From Tianweitania populi (GTDB taxonomy: Bacteria > Pseudomonadota > Alphaproteobacteria > Rhizobiales > Rhizobiaceae), in NCBI RefSeq assembly GCF_014652875.1, contig NZ_BMZQ01000004.1, positions 151,531-215,530 of the forward strand: 64,000 bases of DNA. Reading direction: 5' to 3'. Under the pieces are notes generated by a model, which had not been told where the DNA came from, ran no database searches, and was given only the letters and a program-made list of their open reading frames with translations. The position numbers and the translations under genes were made by a program. Below, piece after piece: positions 8,529-17,468 of this stretch (position 1 is its first letter; the number at the start of each line of letters is the position of its first letter).

Positions 8529-9698
8529 ATGACCCGCTTTGCCCGACGCATCACGCAGACATCGCCGAAGAATTACGGCATGTTCGAAAAGGCGATGGCC
8601 AAGGCGGCAACCGGCGCCGACCTGATCCACCTTGAACTCGGCAAGCCGTTCCATGATACGCCCGACCACATCAAGAAGGCCGCTGCCGACGCCTTGTGGG
8701 CCGGCAAGGTTCATTACAGCGACATGCGCGGCGAACACGCCCTGCGCGCAGCCCTCAAGGACAAGCTCGCCTCCTACAACAAGCTGGACGTGTCGGCTGA
8801 CGAAATCCTCGTCACCAACGGACTGACGCAAGCCTCCTATGCCGCGTTCATGGCGCTGCTCGATGATGGCGACGAATGCATTTTGCTGGAGCCGTTCTAT
8901 CCGCAGCACGTCAACAAGATCGAGATGGCGGGGGCGAAGGTGGTTCTGGCGCCGCTCGATCGGGAAGCCGGCTTCCGCATCCGGCGCGATCTGATCGAAG
9001 CCAAGATCACCAAGCGGACACGCATGCTCGTGCTCGTCAATCCGGCCAATCCGACCGGCCGCGTTTATTCACGCGCGGAGTTGCAGGTCATCGCGGATCT
9101 CGCGATCGAGCATGATCTCGTGGTGGTGTCAGACGAGGTCTACGAGCAGATCCTGTTCGACGGCGTCGAACACACCTCCATCGCTTCCCTGCCGGGCATG
9201 AAGGCGCGCACCGTTTCCATGTTCGCCTTCACTAAGGCCTATGCGATGGATGGCTGGCGGCTGGGCTACCTCGTTGCCGACAAGGCGATGATGTCGGGCA
9301 TCATGAAGATCACGATGAACGAAGTGACCCACGTCAACACCTTCATCCAGTATGGCGCGCTGGCAGCCGTGACCGGGCCGGCGGAGGTACTGGATGCGAT
9401 GGTGGACGACGATCGCCGCAAGCGCGACCTCGTTGTGCAGCGCCTGAACCAGATGCCCGGCGTGATCTGCGCGGCACCTGAGGGCACGATCTACGCCTTT
9501 CCGGATATTTCCGGCACGGGATTGAGCGCCCAGGAAGCCGCCGACGCCATTCTCGAAAAGGCCGGCGTGGTGGTGGAAGCCGGCAGCTTCTATGGCGCGT
9601 CAGGCAACAGCCATCTGCGCGTTTGCTTCGGCTCCGAAAGCTACGAGCGGATCGAGGAAGCCATGGATCGGCTCGGGACGTTCTTCAACAATCTGTAG
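8529..9698 (+). CDS. Class I/II pyridoxal-phosphate aminotransferase
   Basis: A 389-residue aspartate-aminotransferase-like enzyme. The PLP lysine is K236 in FTKAYAMDGWRLG, the asparagine motif is VNPANPTGRVYS, and the cofactor Asp is in VVSDEVYEQ. The ATG at 8529 follows CGGAGAT; a TTG 24 nt upstream opens the frame but is less likely. As the last gene of the operon it probably transfers the amino group of the imported amino acid, or of a product of the class V enzymes, to a 2-oxo acid. It is convergent with kynA, 21 nt away, so a kynurenine aminotransferase role is possible but unproven. Confidence 0.8.
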   Translation: MTRFARRITQTSPKNYGMFEKAMAKAATGADLIHLELGKPFHDTPDHIKKAAADALWAGKVHYSDMRGEHALRAALKDKLASYNKLDVSADEILVTNGLTQASYAAFMALLDDGDECILLEPFYPQHVNKIEMAGAKVVLAPLDREAGFRIRRDLIEAKITKRTRMLVLVNPANPTGRVYSRAELQVIADLAIEHDLVVVSDEVYEQILFDGVEHTSIASLPGMKARTVSMFAFTKAYAMDGWRLGYLVADKAMMSGIMKITMNEVTHVNTFIQYGALAAVTGPAEVLDAMVDDDRRKRDLVVQRLNQMPGVICAAPEGTIYAFPDISGTGLSAQEAADAILEKAGVVVEAGSFYGASGNSHLRVCFGSESYERIEEAMDRLGTFFNNL

Positions 9699-9712
9699 AA
9701 GGTGTCGCTGAG

Positions 9713-9733
9713 GGACGGCTTAGAGCACCGTCC
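9713..9733. terminator. Weak convergent hairpin between aminotransferase and kynA
   Basis: GGACGG at 9713-9718 pairs with CCGTCC at 9728-9733 around a 9-nt loop, just inside the end of kynA. The stem is short and there is no T-tract, so this is only a candidate. Confidence 0.25.
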
Positions 9734-10556
9734 TCACGTTCCAAAGCTCGGGGAACAGCACGACATCCAGCATGCGGCGGAGGTAGGAAACGCCGCCGGT
9801 GCCGCCGGTGCCGCGCTTGAGGCCGATGACGCGTTCGACCGTGGTGACATGGTTGAAGCGCCAGCGACGGAAATAGTCCTCGAAGTCGACTAGCTTTTCG
9901 GCCAGTTCGTAGAGCGTCCAGTATTTCTCCTCGTCGGCGTAGATCGCCTTCCAGGCTTCCACCACCTTCGGGTTCTCCGAGCGCGCAGTGCGCCACTCGC
10001 TGCGCTCCGCTTCCTCGCCGATGTCGAAGCCATTGCGGTGAAGCAGAAGCAGCGCTTCATCGTAGAGGCTCGGCGCCGACAGGATGTCTTCCAGGCCGGC
10101 CAGAACTTCCGGACGGTGGCTGTGCGGGTTGAGCATGGCCAGGTTGCGGTTGCCGGCTAGGAACTCGATGGCGCGATATTGATAGGACTGGAAGCCCGAG
10201 GATTGGCCGAGCGCATCGCGAAAGTGGCTGTATTCGCTGGGGGTCATAGTGCGCAGCACATCCCAGGCATTGTTGAGCTGTTCGAAAATGCGCGCGACCC
10301 GCGTCAGCATCTTGAAGGCTGGTTGCAGCTGATCCCCGCGGATCGCCGCGATAGCAGAGCGCAGCTCGTGGATGGCGAGCTTCATCCACAATTCGGATGT
10401 CTGATGCTGGATGATGAACAGCATCTCGTCATGCGCATCGGACAGCGGCGCTTGGGCGTTCAGGATGCGCTCGAGGCTGAGATAGTCGCCATAGGCCATA
10501 CGATCCTTGAACGACATCTGCGCGCCCTCTTTCTGGGGATCGTAGGGCTGGCTCAT
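9720..10556 (-). CDS. kynA: Tryptophan 2,3-dioxygenase
   Basis: A haem dioxygenase that opens the indole ring of L-tryptophan to N-formylkynurenine, the first step of the kynurenine pathway. The 278 residues contain the TDO hallmarks [24 protein letters not shown] (substrate pocket), [18 protein letters not shown] and, near the C-terminus, [15 protein letters not shown] with the probable axial haem histidine, then [14 protein letters not shown]. The ATG at 10556 overlaps the kynU stop by four bases (ATGA); the frame runs upstream into kynU but that part is not plausible. It is the last gene of the ligase-kynU-kynA operon. Confidence 0.96.
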   Translation of the reverse strand: MSQPYDPQKEGAQMSFKDRMAYGDYLSLERILNAQAPLSDAHDEMLFIIQHQTSELWMKLAIHELRSAIAAIRGDQLQPAFKMLTRVARIFEQLNNAWDVLRTMTPSEYSHFRDALGQSSGFQSYQYRAIEFLAGNRNLAMLNPHSHRPEVLAGLEDILSAPSLYDEALLLLHRNGFDIGEEAERSEWRTARSENPKVVEAWKAIYADEEKYWTLYELAEKLVDFEDYFRRWRFNHVTTVERVIGLKRGTGGTGGVSYLRRMLDVVLFPELWNVRTVL

Positions 10557-11746
10557 GTGACGCGAGCCTTCTTGCGGTATTCCTCTTTGTCCCAAAGACG
10601 ATCAGCCATGATCTCGGCAAGGATTTCTACGGCGCGAAGCACATCGTCCTGCGTGAGGTATAGCGGCGTGAAGCCGAAGCGCAGGATGTCGGGCGCGCGG
10701 AAATCGCCGATCACGCCGCGAGCAATCAGAGCCTGCATGATCGCGTAGCCTTCGGGATGGCGGAACGAGACCTGGCTGCCGCGGCGGTTCGTATCGCGCG
10801 GCGATGCGAGGATCAGATCGGGGCAGCGTGCTTCGACTTCAGTGATAAAGCACTCGGACAAGGCAATGGAGGCGGCGCGCAGATCGCCCATGTCGACGCC
10901 GTCCCAGGCATCGAGCGCCGCTTCCAGGGACGCCAGCGCGATCACCGGCGGTGTGCCCACGCGCATGCGCTCGATGCCGGTTCCGGCACGATAATCCAGA
11001 TCGAAGGCAAAGGGCGCTTCATGACCCATCCAGCCCGAAAGGCTCGGGCGTGCCGTATGCGCATGGCGGGGCGCAACATAAATGAAGGCCGGTGCGCCAG
11101 GGCCGCCGTTAAGATATTTGTAGGTGCAGCCCACGGCAAAGTCCGCTTGCGCGGCGGCGAGCTCCACCGGCAAGGCGCCGGCGGAATGAGCCAGATCCCA
11201 TACGGTGATGACACCTGCCGCATGAGCCTTGGCGGTCAGCGCCTTCATGTCGTGGAGCCGGCCGGTTCGGTAATCCACCTCGGTCAGCATCAGAACGGCG
11301 ACGGTGTCATCGATGGCGGCTTCCACCGCTTCCGGGTCGACGACCTTCAATTCATGTCCAGCGCCGCGCGAGCGCAGCAGGCCTTGCGCGATATAAAGGT
11401 CGGACGGAAAATTGCCGTTGTCGGAAAGAACAACCTTGCGGTCCGGATTGAGGTCGAGGGCCGCTGCCAGAGCCTGATAGACCTTGATCGACAGCGTGTC
11501 GCCCATGACGACGGTGCCCGGCTCCGCGCCGATGAGGCGGCCGACGCGGTCACCGACGCGCGCCGGCTGTTCCATCCAACCGGCAGCATTCCAGCCGCGG
11601 ATCAGCATTTCGCCCCACTCGGCTTCGAGTGTTTGGCTCACCCGTTTTGCGGCGGCAACTGGCAACGGCCCAAGCGAATTGCCGTCGAGGTAGATCACGC
11701 CGTCAGGAAGGTGAAACCGTTTCCGCGTGGTGGTAAAGTCGGTCAT
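10553..11746 (-). CDS. kynU: Kynureninase
   Basis: A PLP enzyme of 397 residues that cleaves kynurenine to anthranilate and alanine. Visible signatures are [11 protein letters not shown] near the N-terminus, [14 protein letters not shown] with the cofactor Asp, and K210 in [16 protein letters not shown] as the Schiff-base lysine. The start ATG at 11746 lies two bases after the stop of the upstream CoA ligase, and the end overlaps kynA by four bases, so the three proteins are co-translated. The anthranilate produced is the substrate of that ligase. Confidence 0.96.
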   Translation of the reverse strand: MTDFTTTRKRFHLPDGVIYLDGNSLGPLPVAAAKRVSQTLEAEWGEMLIRGWNAAGWMEQPARVGDRVGRLIGAEPGTVVMGDTLSIKVYQALAAALDLNPDRKVVLSDNGNFPSDLYIAQGLLRSRGAGHELKVVDPEAVEAAIDDTVAVLMLTEVDYRTGRLHDMKALTAKAHAAGVITVWDLAHSAGALPVELAAAQADFAVGCTYKYLNGGPGAPAFIYVAPRHAHTARPSLSGWMGHEAPFAFDLDYRAGTGIERMRVGTPPVIALASLEAALDAWDGVDMGDLRAASIALSECFITEVEARCPDLILASPRDTNRRGSQVSFRHPEGYAIMQALIARGVIGDFRAPDILRFGFTPLYLTQDDVLRAVEILAEIMADRLWDKEEYRKKARVT

Positions 11747-11748
11747 CG

Positions 11749-13368
11749 TCAGCCTTGTTGGCGCAACAGGAATCGCTGGATCTTGCCTGTCTGGGTTTTC
11801 GGCAGGACATCCACGAATTTCACAGAGCGCGGATATTTGTAAGGCGCAATTGTCGCCTTGACATGGTCCTGCAGCAGTTTGGCCGTCTCGTCACCCGCAT
11901 CGATGCCGGAAGCGAGTACCACATAGGCTTCCACGATCTCGCCTCGGTCACGGTCTGTCGCTCCGATGACCGCACATTCCAGCACATGCTCATGCGCAAG
12001 AAGTGCTGCTTCCACCTCTGGTCCAGCAATATTGTAGCCGGCCGAGACGATCATGTCGTCGGACCGCGCCGCAAAGTGAAAGCGGCCTTCATCATCCTGG
12101 ATGAAGGTGTCGCCTGTCAGGTTCCAGCCATCGCGGACATAATCGCGCTGCCGGTCGTCGGCGAGGTAGCGGCAGCCGGTCGGGCCGCGCACGGCCAGGC
12201 GCCCGATGCTGCCGCGCGGCAGTTCGTTCATCTCCTCATCGACAATGCGCGCCTCGTAGCCACTGACGGGTCGGCCAGTCGATCCGGGCGCACAATCGTC
12301 GAGACGGTTGGTGATGAAGATGTGGAGCATTTCGGTCGCGCCGATTCCATCCAGCATCGGCTTGCCCGTCTTGCGTTGCCATTCCTCGAAGATGGGCGCC
12401 GGCAGGGTTTCGCCGGCTGACACTGCGATGCGAAGCGAGGACAGATCAGCACCTTCTTCCATGCCCTTCAGCATTGCGCGATAAGCAGTTGGCGCGGTGA
12501 AGCTGATCGTCGCTTTGTATTTCTCGATGATCGCCATCATGTTGGGCGGCGTCGCGCTTTCCAGAAGGGTCGCCGCCGCGCCGAAGCGCAGCGGAAACAC
12601 CGCGAGACCACCCAACCCGAAGGTGAAAGCGAGCGGCGGCGAGCCAACAAACACGTCATCCGGCGTGACGCCGAGCACTTCCCTGGCATAGCCGTCGGCG
12701 ATGATCAGTATATCGCGATGGAAGTGCATGGTGGCTTTCGGCACGCCGGTGGTGCCTGAGGTGAAGCCAAGAAGCGCAACATCGTCGCTGCTGGTTTGCA
12801 CGGCGTCGAAGTCGACAGGCTTGTCGAGGGCGGCGCGATCGAGCTCGGCGTCATGGTTCGCAGTGCCGTCGAAGCCGACAACGCGCTTGAGGAAGGTGCT
12901 ACCAGCGGCGCAGACTTCCATGTCTTCCATCAGCCGCGTGTCGCAAAGGGCGAGCGCAATCTCCGCCTTGTCGACGATCTTGGCCAGTTCGCCGGCGCGC
13001 AGCATGGGCATCGTGTTGACGACGACGGCGCCCGCCTTGGTTGCCGCCAGCCAGCAGGCGACCATGGCCGGATTGTTGGCCGAGCGGATCAGAACACGGT
13101 TGCCGGGCTGAACGCCAAAGTCCTCGACCAGCGCATGGGCCAGCCGGTTCGTCCAGTCGGATAGCTCCTTGTAGGTGCGCCGACGTCCGTTGCCGATCAG
13201 CGCTGTGCGATTGCCAAGACCGCGTTCCACCAGACGATCTGTGAGTTCCACAGCCGCGTTCAGGCGCTCCGGATAGTTGAAGCCATCGAGCAGAAGCTGC
13301 GGCCAGTCCCCCACGGGTGGAAGATTGTCGCGCGTAAACGTGTCGGTATGAGCCGAAACTCCAAGCAT
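11749..13368 (-). CDS. 2-aminobenzoate (anthranilate)-CoA ligase
   Basis: An adenylate-forming acid-CoA ligase of 539 residues. The P-loop is LGFTSGTTGVPKAT, and the later core motifs are GIGATEMLHIF, NLTGDTF and the C-terminal PKTQTGKIQRF with the catalytic lysine. It most resembles the benzoate/2-aminobenzoate-CoA ligase branch. Operon position directly before kynU and kynA makes anthranilate the likely acid, giving 2-aminobenzoyl-CoA for the monooxygenase at 22215. Two ATGs are possible: 13368 (chosen, preceded by GGGGAC and starting MLGVSAHTDTF) and 13401, which adds 11 residues. A motif shared with the monooxygenase promoter lies about 110 bp upstream. Confidence 0.85.
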   Translation of the reverse strand: MLGVSAHTDTFTRDNLPPVGDWPQLLLDGFNYPERLNAAVELTDRLVERGLGNRTALIGNGRRRTYKELSDWTNRLAHALVEDFGVQPGNRVLIRSANNPAMVACWLAATKAGAVVVNTMPMLRAGELAKIVDKAEIALALCDTRLMEDMEVCAAGSTFLKRVVGFDGTANHDAELDRAALDKPVDFDAVQTSSDDVALLGFTSGTTGVPKATMHFHRDILIIADGYAREVLGVTPDDVFVGSPPLAFTFGLGGLAVFPLRFGAAATLLESATPPNMMAIIEKYKATISFTAPTAYRAMLKGMEEGADLSSLRIAVSAGETLPAPIFEEWQRKTGKPMLDGIGATEMLHIFITNRLDDCAPGSTGRPVSGYEARIVDEEMNELPRGSIGRLAVRGPTGCRYLADDRQRDYVRDGWNLTGDTFIQDDEGRFHFAARSDDMIVSAGYNIAGPEVEAALLAHEHVLECAVIGATDRDRGEIVEAYVVLASGIDAGDETAKLLQDHVKATIAPYKYPRSVKFVDVLPKTQTGKIQRFLLRQQG

Positions 13369-13417
13369 CACAGCAGTCCCCGAGCTGGATTGTCCAAGCA
13401 TGCCGTCAGCTTCTTGT

Positions 13418-13437
13418 CAGGCACGGTAGCGTGCCTG
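13418..13437. promoter_or_regulatory. Perfect inverted repeat upstream of the anthranilate ligase operon
   Basis: Arms CAGGCACG (13418-13425) and CGTGCCTG (13430-13437) are exact reverse complements separated by GTAG. The site lies 50 bp upstream of the ligase start at 13368, on the promoter side. A further GTGGCACGC half-like element is at 13462-13470. It has the size of a dimer-binding operator. The cognate regulator is not known from sequence. Confidence 0.5.
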
Positions 13438-13477
13438 CGGCTGATCGGCGATATGGGGAGCGTGGCACGCTGTTCGA

Positions 13478-13498
13478 GATACTTCAAGCTTATAGTTT
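13478..13498 (-). promoter_or_regulatory. Candidate operator shared with the monooxygenase promoter
   Basis: Read on the minus strand this site contains AAACTATAAGCTTGAA. The same word with one change (AAACTTTAAGCTTGAA) occurs upstream of the gene at 22215, in the same orientation relative to its gene. A chance match of this length is unlikely. It is a candidate binding site for one regulator of both halves of the anthranilate pathway, possibly the MarR protein at 21431. Confidence 0.55.
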
Positions 13499-13567
13499 TT
13501 TGATTGCGGCCTGATGTCTTTTGGATAGGATCGGCTTCAACCGAGCCAGAGAACCGGAGCAACAAGC

Positions 13568-14395
13568 ATGATCTTCCGCCATATCAGGGATTGGGACGAC
13601 GCTTATGCCAACGGTCCCAACATACCCGGGGGTGACCGCTGGCCCGACGCGTGGGTCGAGCCGGCAGCGAACTTCCGGCGCAATCTGGAACAGGCGGAAC
13701 GGGCTGAGATGGACGTCGCCTACGGCTCGGGCGAACGTAACCGGCTTGACCTTTTCAAGCCCGAGGGCGAGCCGGCCGGGCTCGTGGTCTTCGTGCATGG
13801 CGGCTATTGGCGGGCGCTCGACAAGAGCTTCTGGTCGCATCTGGCAGGTGGAGCATTGGCGCATGGCTATGCGGTAGCCATGCCGTCCTACACGCTTTGC
13901 CCCACAACCAGCATTGCCGGCATCACCCGCGAGATCGCGGCGGCGATCACCCACGCCGCGGGACTTGTGGACGGACCGATCCGGCTGACGGGCCATTCTG
14001 CCGGGGGTCATCTCGTGGCGCGCATGGTCAGCGCGACATCGCCCCTTTCACAAGCGCTGCAGCAGCGCATCGCGCATACCGTGCCGATTTCCGGCCTTCA
14101 TGATCTCCGTCCATTGATGCGCTCGCAGATGAACGATGCGCTACGGATCGACGAAGCAGAGGCGGCCAGCGAGAGCCCTGCCCTTCTGGCTCCCATCGAG
14201 GGTGCGCGCGTGACCTGCTGGGTAGGCGGCGGCGAGCGTGCGGAGTTCCTGCGGCAATCCGAACTCCTGGCCAATATCTGGATCGGGCTTGGCGCAAGCA
14301 CCGCTTGTGTCGCCGAACCGGACCGGCACCATTTCAACGTCATCGACGGCCTGGCCGATCCGGACCATCCACTCACCCAAACCCTGCTCGGCTAG
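13568..14395 (+). CDS. Alpha/beta hydrolase, kynurenine formamidase-like
   Basis: A 275-residue alpha/beta hydrolase. The oxyanion motif HGGYW is near residues 78-82, the nucleophile serine sits in GHSAGG and a late RHHFNVIDGL supplies the probable catalytic histidine. This combination is typical of the arylformamidase (AFMID-like) branch, which hydrolyses N-formylkynurenine to kynurenine and formate. The step is needed between kynA and kynU, and the gene is divergent from that operon, which supports the call. A good ribosome site (GGAGCAACAAGC) precedes the ATG. A carboxylesterase of other specificity cannot be excluded. Confidence 0.75.
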   Translation: MIFRHIRDWDDAYANGPNIPGGDRWPDAWVEPAANFRRNLEQAERAEMDVAYGSGERNRLDLFKPEGEPAGLVVFVHGGYWRALDKSFWSHLAGGALAHGYAVAMPSYTLCPTTSIAGITREIAAAITHAAGLVDGPIRLTGHSAGGHLVARMVSATSPLSQALQQRIAHTVPISGLHDLRPLMRSQMNDALRIDEAEAASESPALLAPIEGARVTCWVGGGERAEFLRQSELLANIWIGLGASTACVAEPDRHHFNVIDGLADPDHPLTQTLLG

Positions 14396-14543
14396 GCCGG
14401 TCGCGCAATCCACCGAAGAAGCCGCATCGGCCATTTTCGACCGGGCGAGAACACGCTATGCACCCGCCTGTGATCCGCCTGGTCCAGTTCTGACTGGAGT
14501 GGCAGCGGAGGCGTGATCGTCTCTGCATCTTCAGAGGTAATGC

Positions 14544-15137
14544 ATGACGATCGTTCCGCCCGCCGCAGCCCCACCGCAGCGGCTCATCGTCGGCATTTCC
14601 GGAGCATCCGGCATTATCTATGGTGTGCGCCTGCTCGAAGCGCTGCGGCGAGTGGGTATCGAAACGCATCTCGTGATGTCGCGATCGGCTGAAATCACGC
14701 TGGCACATGAATCCGACCTCAAGATCGCCGATGTTCGCGCTCTTGCGAGCGTGGTTCATGCGCATGCCGACATTGCGGCGTCCATTGCCAGCGGCTCGTT
14801 TCGCACCATGGGCATGATCGTCGCGCCGTGCTCGGTGCGCTCGATGTCGGAGATCGCGACTGGTGTGACCTCGAACCTGCTGACCAGAGCGGCCGATGTC
14901 GTGCTGAAGGAGCGTCGCCGGCTCGTCCTGATGGTGCGCGAAACGCCGTTCCATACCGGCCATTTGCGAACCATGGTGGCTTTATCGGAAATGGGTGCAA
15001 TTATCGCGCCACCAGTGCCGGCGCTTCATCCGCGCCCGCAGACCATCGAAGCGCTGGTCGACCATACGGTCGGCCGGGTGCTCGATCTGTTTGGCATCGA
15101 GACCGATCTCGTCAAGCGCTGGAAGGAAGCGGACTGA
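14544..15137 (+). CDS. ubiX: UbiX/Pad1-type flavin prenyltransferase
   Basis: A flavoprotein of 197 residues that in this family prenylates FMN to the cofactor required by UbiD-type decarboxylases. The flavin-binding GISGASGIIYGVRLLEAL opens the protein, and the central MGMIVAPCSVRSMSEIATG and LVLMVRETPFHTGHLRTM are diagnostic. No ubiD or other decarboxylase partner is in the window, so it may serve a distant ubiquinone or aromatic-acid decarboxylase. It follows the formamidase gene in the same direction by about 150 bases and is convergent with livM. Confidence 0.9.
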   Translation: MTIVPPAAAPPQRLIVGISGASGIIYGVRLLEALRRVGIETHLVMSRSAEITLAHESDLKIADVRALASVVHAHADIAASIASGSFRTMGMIVAPCSVRSMSEIATGVTSNLLTRAADVVLKERRRLVLMVRETPFHTGHLRTMVALSEMGAIIAPPVPALHPRPQTIEALVDHTVGRVLDLFGIETDLVKRWKEAD

Positions 15138-15142
15138 AGCGC

Positions 15143-16456
15143 TTACTTGCCGGGGATCAGTCCGGCCGGGCGGAAGCGCAGCACGACGATCAGGATCACG
15201 CCCATGACCAGCAGTCGCATATGCGCGGCGCTGTCGATCAGATGCTGCTTCAAGGGTGAGCCGTCCGCCATGCCGGATGTGACCAGGCTCATCAAACTGC
15301 TGCCCCAAGGCTCGACCTGAACCCAAAGGTACCAGATCAGCATACCGCCGAGCACTGCGCCCCAATTGTTGCCGGAGCCGCCGACAACGACCATCACCCA
15401 GATCAGGAAGGTGAAGCGCAGCGGCTGGAAGGCGCCGGGCGTCAGCTGGCTTTCCATCGTGGCGAGCATCGCGCCGGCTATGCCGAGGACGGCGCAGCCC
15501 AGCACAAAGACTTGGAGATGGCGGCGCGTGACATCCTTGCCCATGGCGGATGCCGCAACTTCATTGTCGCGGATGGCGCGCATCATGCGGCCCCAGGGCG
15601 AATGGAGGGCGGCTTCAGACAGCCAGATCAAAAGGAGCAGCACGGCCAGGAAAAGCCCGGCGTAGCAGAGCTTCACGGCGACGGCTGCGGCCGAGACCGG
15701 ATCGGCGCCGAACCATTGCACGACGGACAGGAAATCGGGATTGGCGCGTAGATCCACTTCGTAGGGAACGGGACGCGGAATATCGACGACGTTCTTGACT
15801 CCGCGCGCCAGCCAATCTTCATTCTTGAGAACGGCGATGACGATTTCCGCGATGCCGAGCGTAGCAATCGCCAGATAGTCCGAGCGCAGGCCGAGCGCGG
15901 TCTTGCCGATCAGCCAGCCGGCGCCAGCCGCCAAGAGAGCGCCCACGGGCCAGGATAACAGGATCGGCAGACCGAGACCGCCAAGATTGCCTTGCACGGC
16001 GGGATTAATGGCTTCGACTGCGTCGACTGCCGGATCGAGCAGGAAGCGGTAGAGGATGAAGCCGCCAGCCAGAAGAGCAGCGACGGCAAGAGCGCGGGTC
16101 TTTCCTCGGTCCATCCGGCGATAGATCAAGGCCGCAAGAGCGATCACGAGCGCACCGAATGCCAGTGCGCCGAAGATGCGCAAACCGCCGGCTTCCCAAG
16201 CACCGGGGACGGGATCGAGCCCGACCAGCACGGCCGCAAGACTGCCAAGCGCCACGAAGCCCATCGTGCCGACATTATACAGGCCGGCATAGCCCCACTG
16301 GATGTTGACGCCGAGCGCCATGACCGCGGAAATCAGGCCCATATTGATGATGGCGAGGGCCGAGTTCCAGCTCTGGGTAAAGCCGGTCAGCACGATGAGG
16401 GCTGCCATGGCGCCGAACATGAGGAGGTTGCGCTGGGTTCCCGTCATCGCACTCAC
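15143..16456 (-). CDS. livM: Branched-chain-type ABC transporter permease LivM
   Basis: A 437-residue inner-membrane permease of the hydrophobic amino acid uptake (HAAT) class with about ten hydrophobic segments. The coupling region AIRDNEVAASAMGKDVTRRHLQVF and the later WGAVLGGMLIWYLW are typical of LivM. A GTG at 16456 overlaps the livH stop by four bases (GTGA), which favours it; an ATG at 16447 is the alternative. It is the last gene of the five-gene uptake operon. In aromatic catabolic islands such systems import aromatic acids, so anthranilate, kynurenine or benzoate analogues are likely substrates (inference). Confidence 0.88.
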   Translation of the reverse strand: MSAMTGTQRNLLMFGAMAALIVLTGFTQSWNSALAIINMGLISAVMALGVNIQWGYAGLYNVGTMGFVALGSLAAVLVGLDPVPGAWEAGGLRIFGALAFGALVIALAALIYRRMDRGKTRALAVAALLAGGFILYRFLLDPAVDAVEAINPAVQGNLGGLGLPILLSWPVGALLAAGAGWLIGKTALGLRSDYLAIATLGIAEIVIAVLKNEDWLARGVKNVVDIPRPVPYEVDLRANPDFLSVVQWFGADPVSAAAVAVKLCYAGLFLAVLLLLIWLSEAALHSPWGRMMRAIRDNEVAASAMGKDVTRRHLQVFVLGCAVLGIAGAMLATMESQLTPGAFQPLRFTFLIWVMVVVGGSGNNWGAVLGGMLIWYLWVQVEPWGSSLMSLVTSGMADGSPLKQHLIDSAAHMRLLVMGVILIVVLRFRPAGLIPGK

Positions 16457-17463
16457 GCCGCTTTGCCCTTGAACAGGCCGGACGGCTTGAACAGCAGAAC
16501 CAGCACGAGAACGGAGAAGGAAACGGCGACCTTGTAGTCGGTGGTCAGAAGCTGCAGCAGCCCATCAGGCTGCCAATCATCAGGCAGGAGGTAGGTCGCC
16601 ACCTTGCGGAAGCTGTAGGTGACGGCGACTTCCGAGAACGCCACCACGAAACCGCCCGCGATGGCGCCGAGCGGGTTGCCCAGGCCGCCAACCACCGCTG
16701 CCGCGAAGATCGGCAGCAGAAGCTGGAAGTATGTGAACGGGCGGAAGGACTTGTCGAGGCCGTAAAGAACGCCGGCGATCGTTGCCAGAGCGGCGGCAAG
16801 GATCCAGGTAATGGCGACGACGCGTTCGGGATTGATGCCGGACAGCAGCGCAAGGTTCTCGTTGTCGGAAAAGGCGCGCATGGACTTGCCGGTGCGCGTC
16901 TTCTCCAGAAACCAGTAGAGCCAAGCCACCACGACGACGGCGGCGATCAACGAGATCACCTGCGATACGCGCAGCGCGATCGGCTCCGCCAGACCGGTCC
17001 ATGTCTTGAATTGCGCGGCGGTAAACACAAAGCGCGCGCCATCGGCAAACTGGCGATCGTCCACGCCGATGATCATGCGCACCACGCCGTTCATCACGAA
17101 CATGACGCCGAGCGACACCATCACGAGGATGATCGACGGCACCTTGTTGCGGCGGTAATGGCGATAGACCAGCCGGTCGGTTGCCAGCACAAAGGTAGCA
17201 GTTGCGATTATGCCGACCGGCAGCGCGATCAGGGCTGTGGGCAGCGGGCCGAAGCTGATGCCGATAGACTGCAATAGCCAGGTCACCAGGATCGTGGCCA
17301 TGGTGCCGAAAGCCATCGTGTCGCCATGCGCGAAATTGGAAAAGCGCATGATGCCGTAGATCAGCGTCGCGCCGAGCGCACCCAGCGCCAGCTGCGCACC
17401 GTAGGTTGCGCCGGGAAGAAGCACATAGTTGGTGAACGCGACCAGGGCGTTGGCGGCATCCAT
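16453..17463 (-). CDS. livH: Branched-chain-type ABC transporter permease LivH
   Basis: A 336-residue permease with about eight hydrophobic segments, partner of LivM. It carries GALGATLIYGIMRFSNFAHGDTMAFG near the N-terminus and MRAFSDNENLALLSGINPERV as the coupling loop, both standard for LivH. The ATG at 17463 has a GGAGG ribosome site. The gene lies 5 nt after livF and overlaps livM. Confidence 0.88.
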   Translation of the reverse strand: MDAANALVAFTNYVLLPGATYGAQLALGALGATLIYGIMRFSNFAHGDTMAFGTMATILVTWLLQSIGISFGPLPTALIALPVGIIATATFVLATDRLVYRHYRRNKVPSIILVMVSLGVMFVMNGVVRMIIGVDDRQFADGARFVFTAAQFKTWTGLAEPIALRVSQVISLIAAVVVVAWLYWFLEKTRTGKSMRAFSDNENLALLSGINPERVVAITWILAAALATIAGVLYGLDKSFRPFTYFQLLLPIFAAAVVGGLGNPLGAIAGGFVVAFSEVAVTYSFRKVATYLLPDDWQPDGLLQLLTTDYKVAVSFSVLVLVLLFKPSGLFKGKAA

Positions 17464-17468
17464 TTGCG

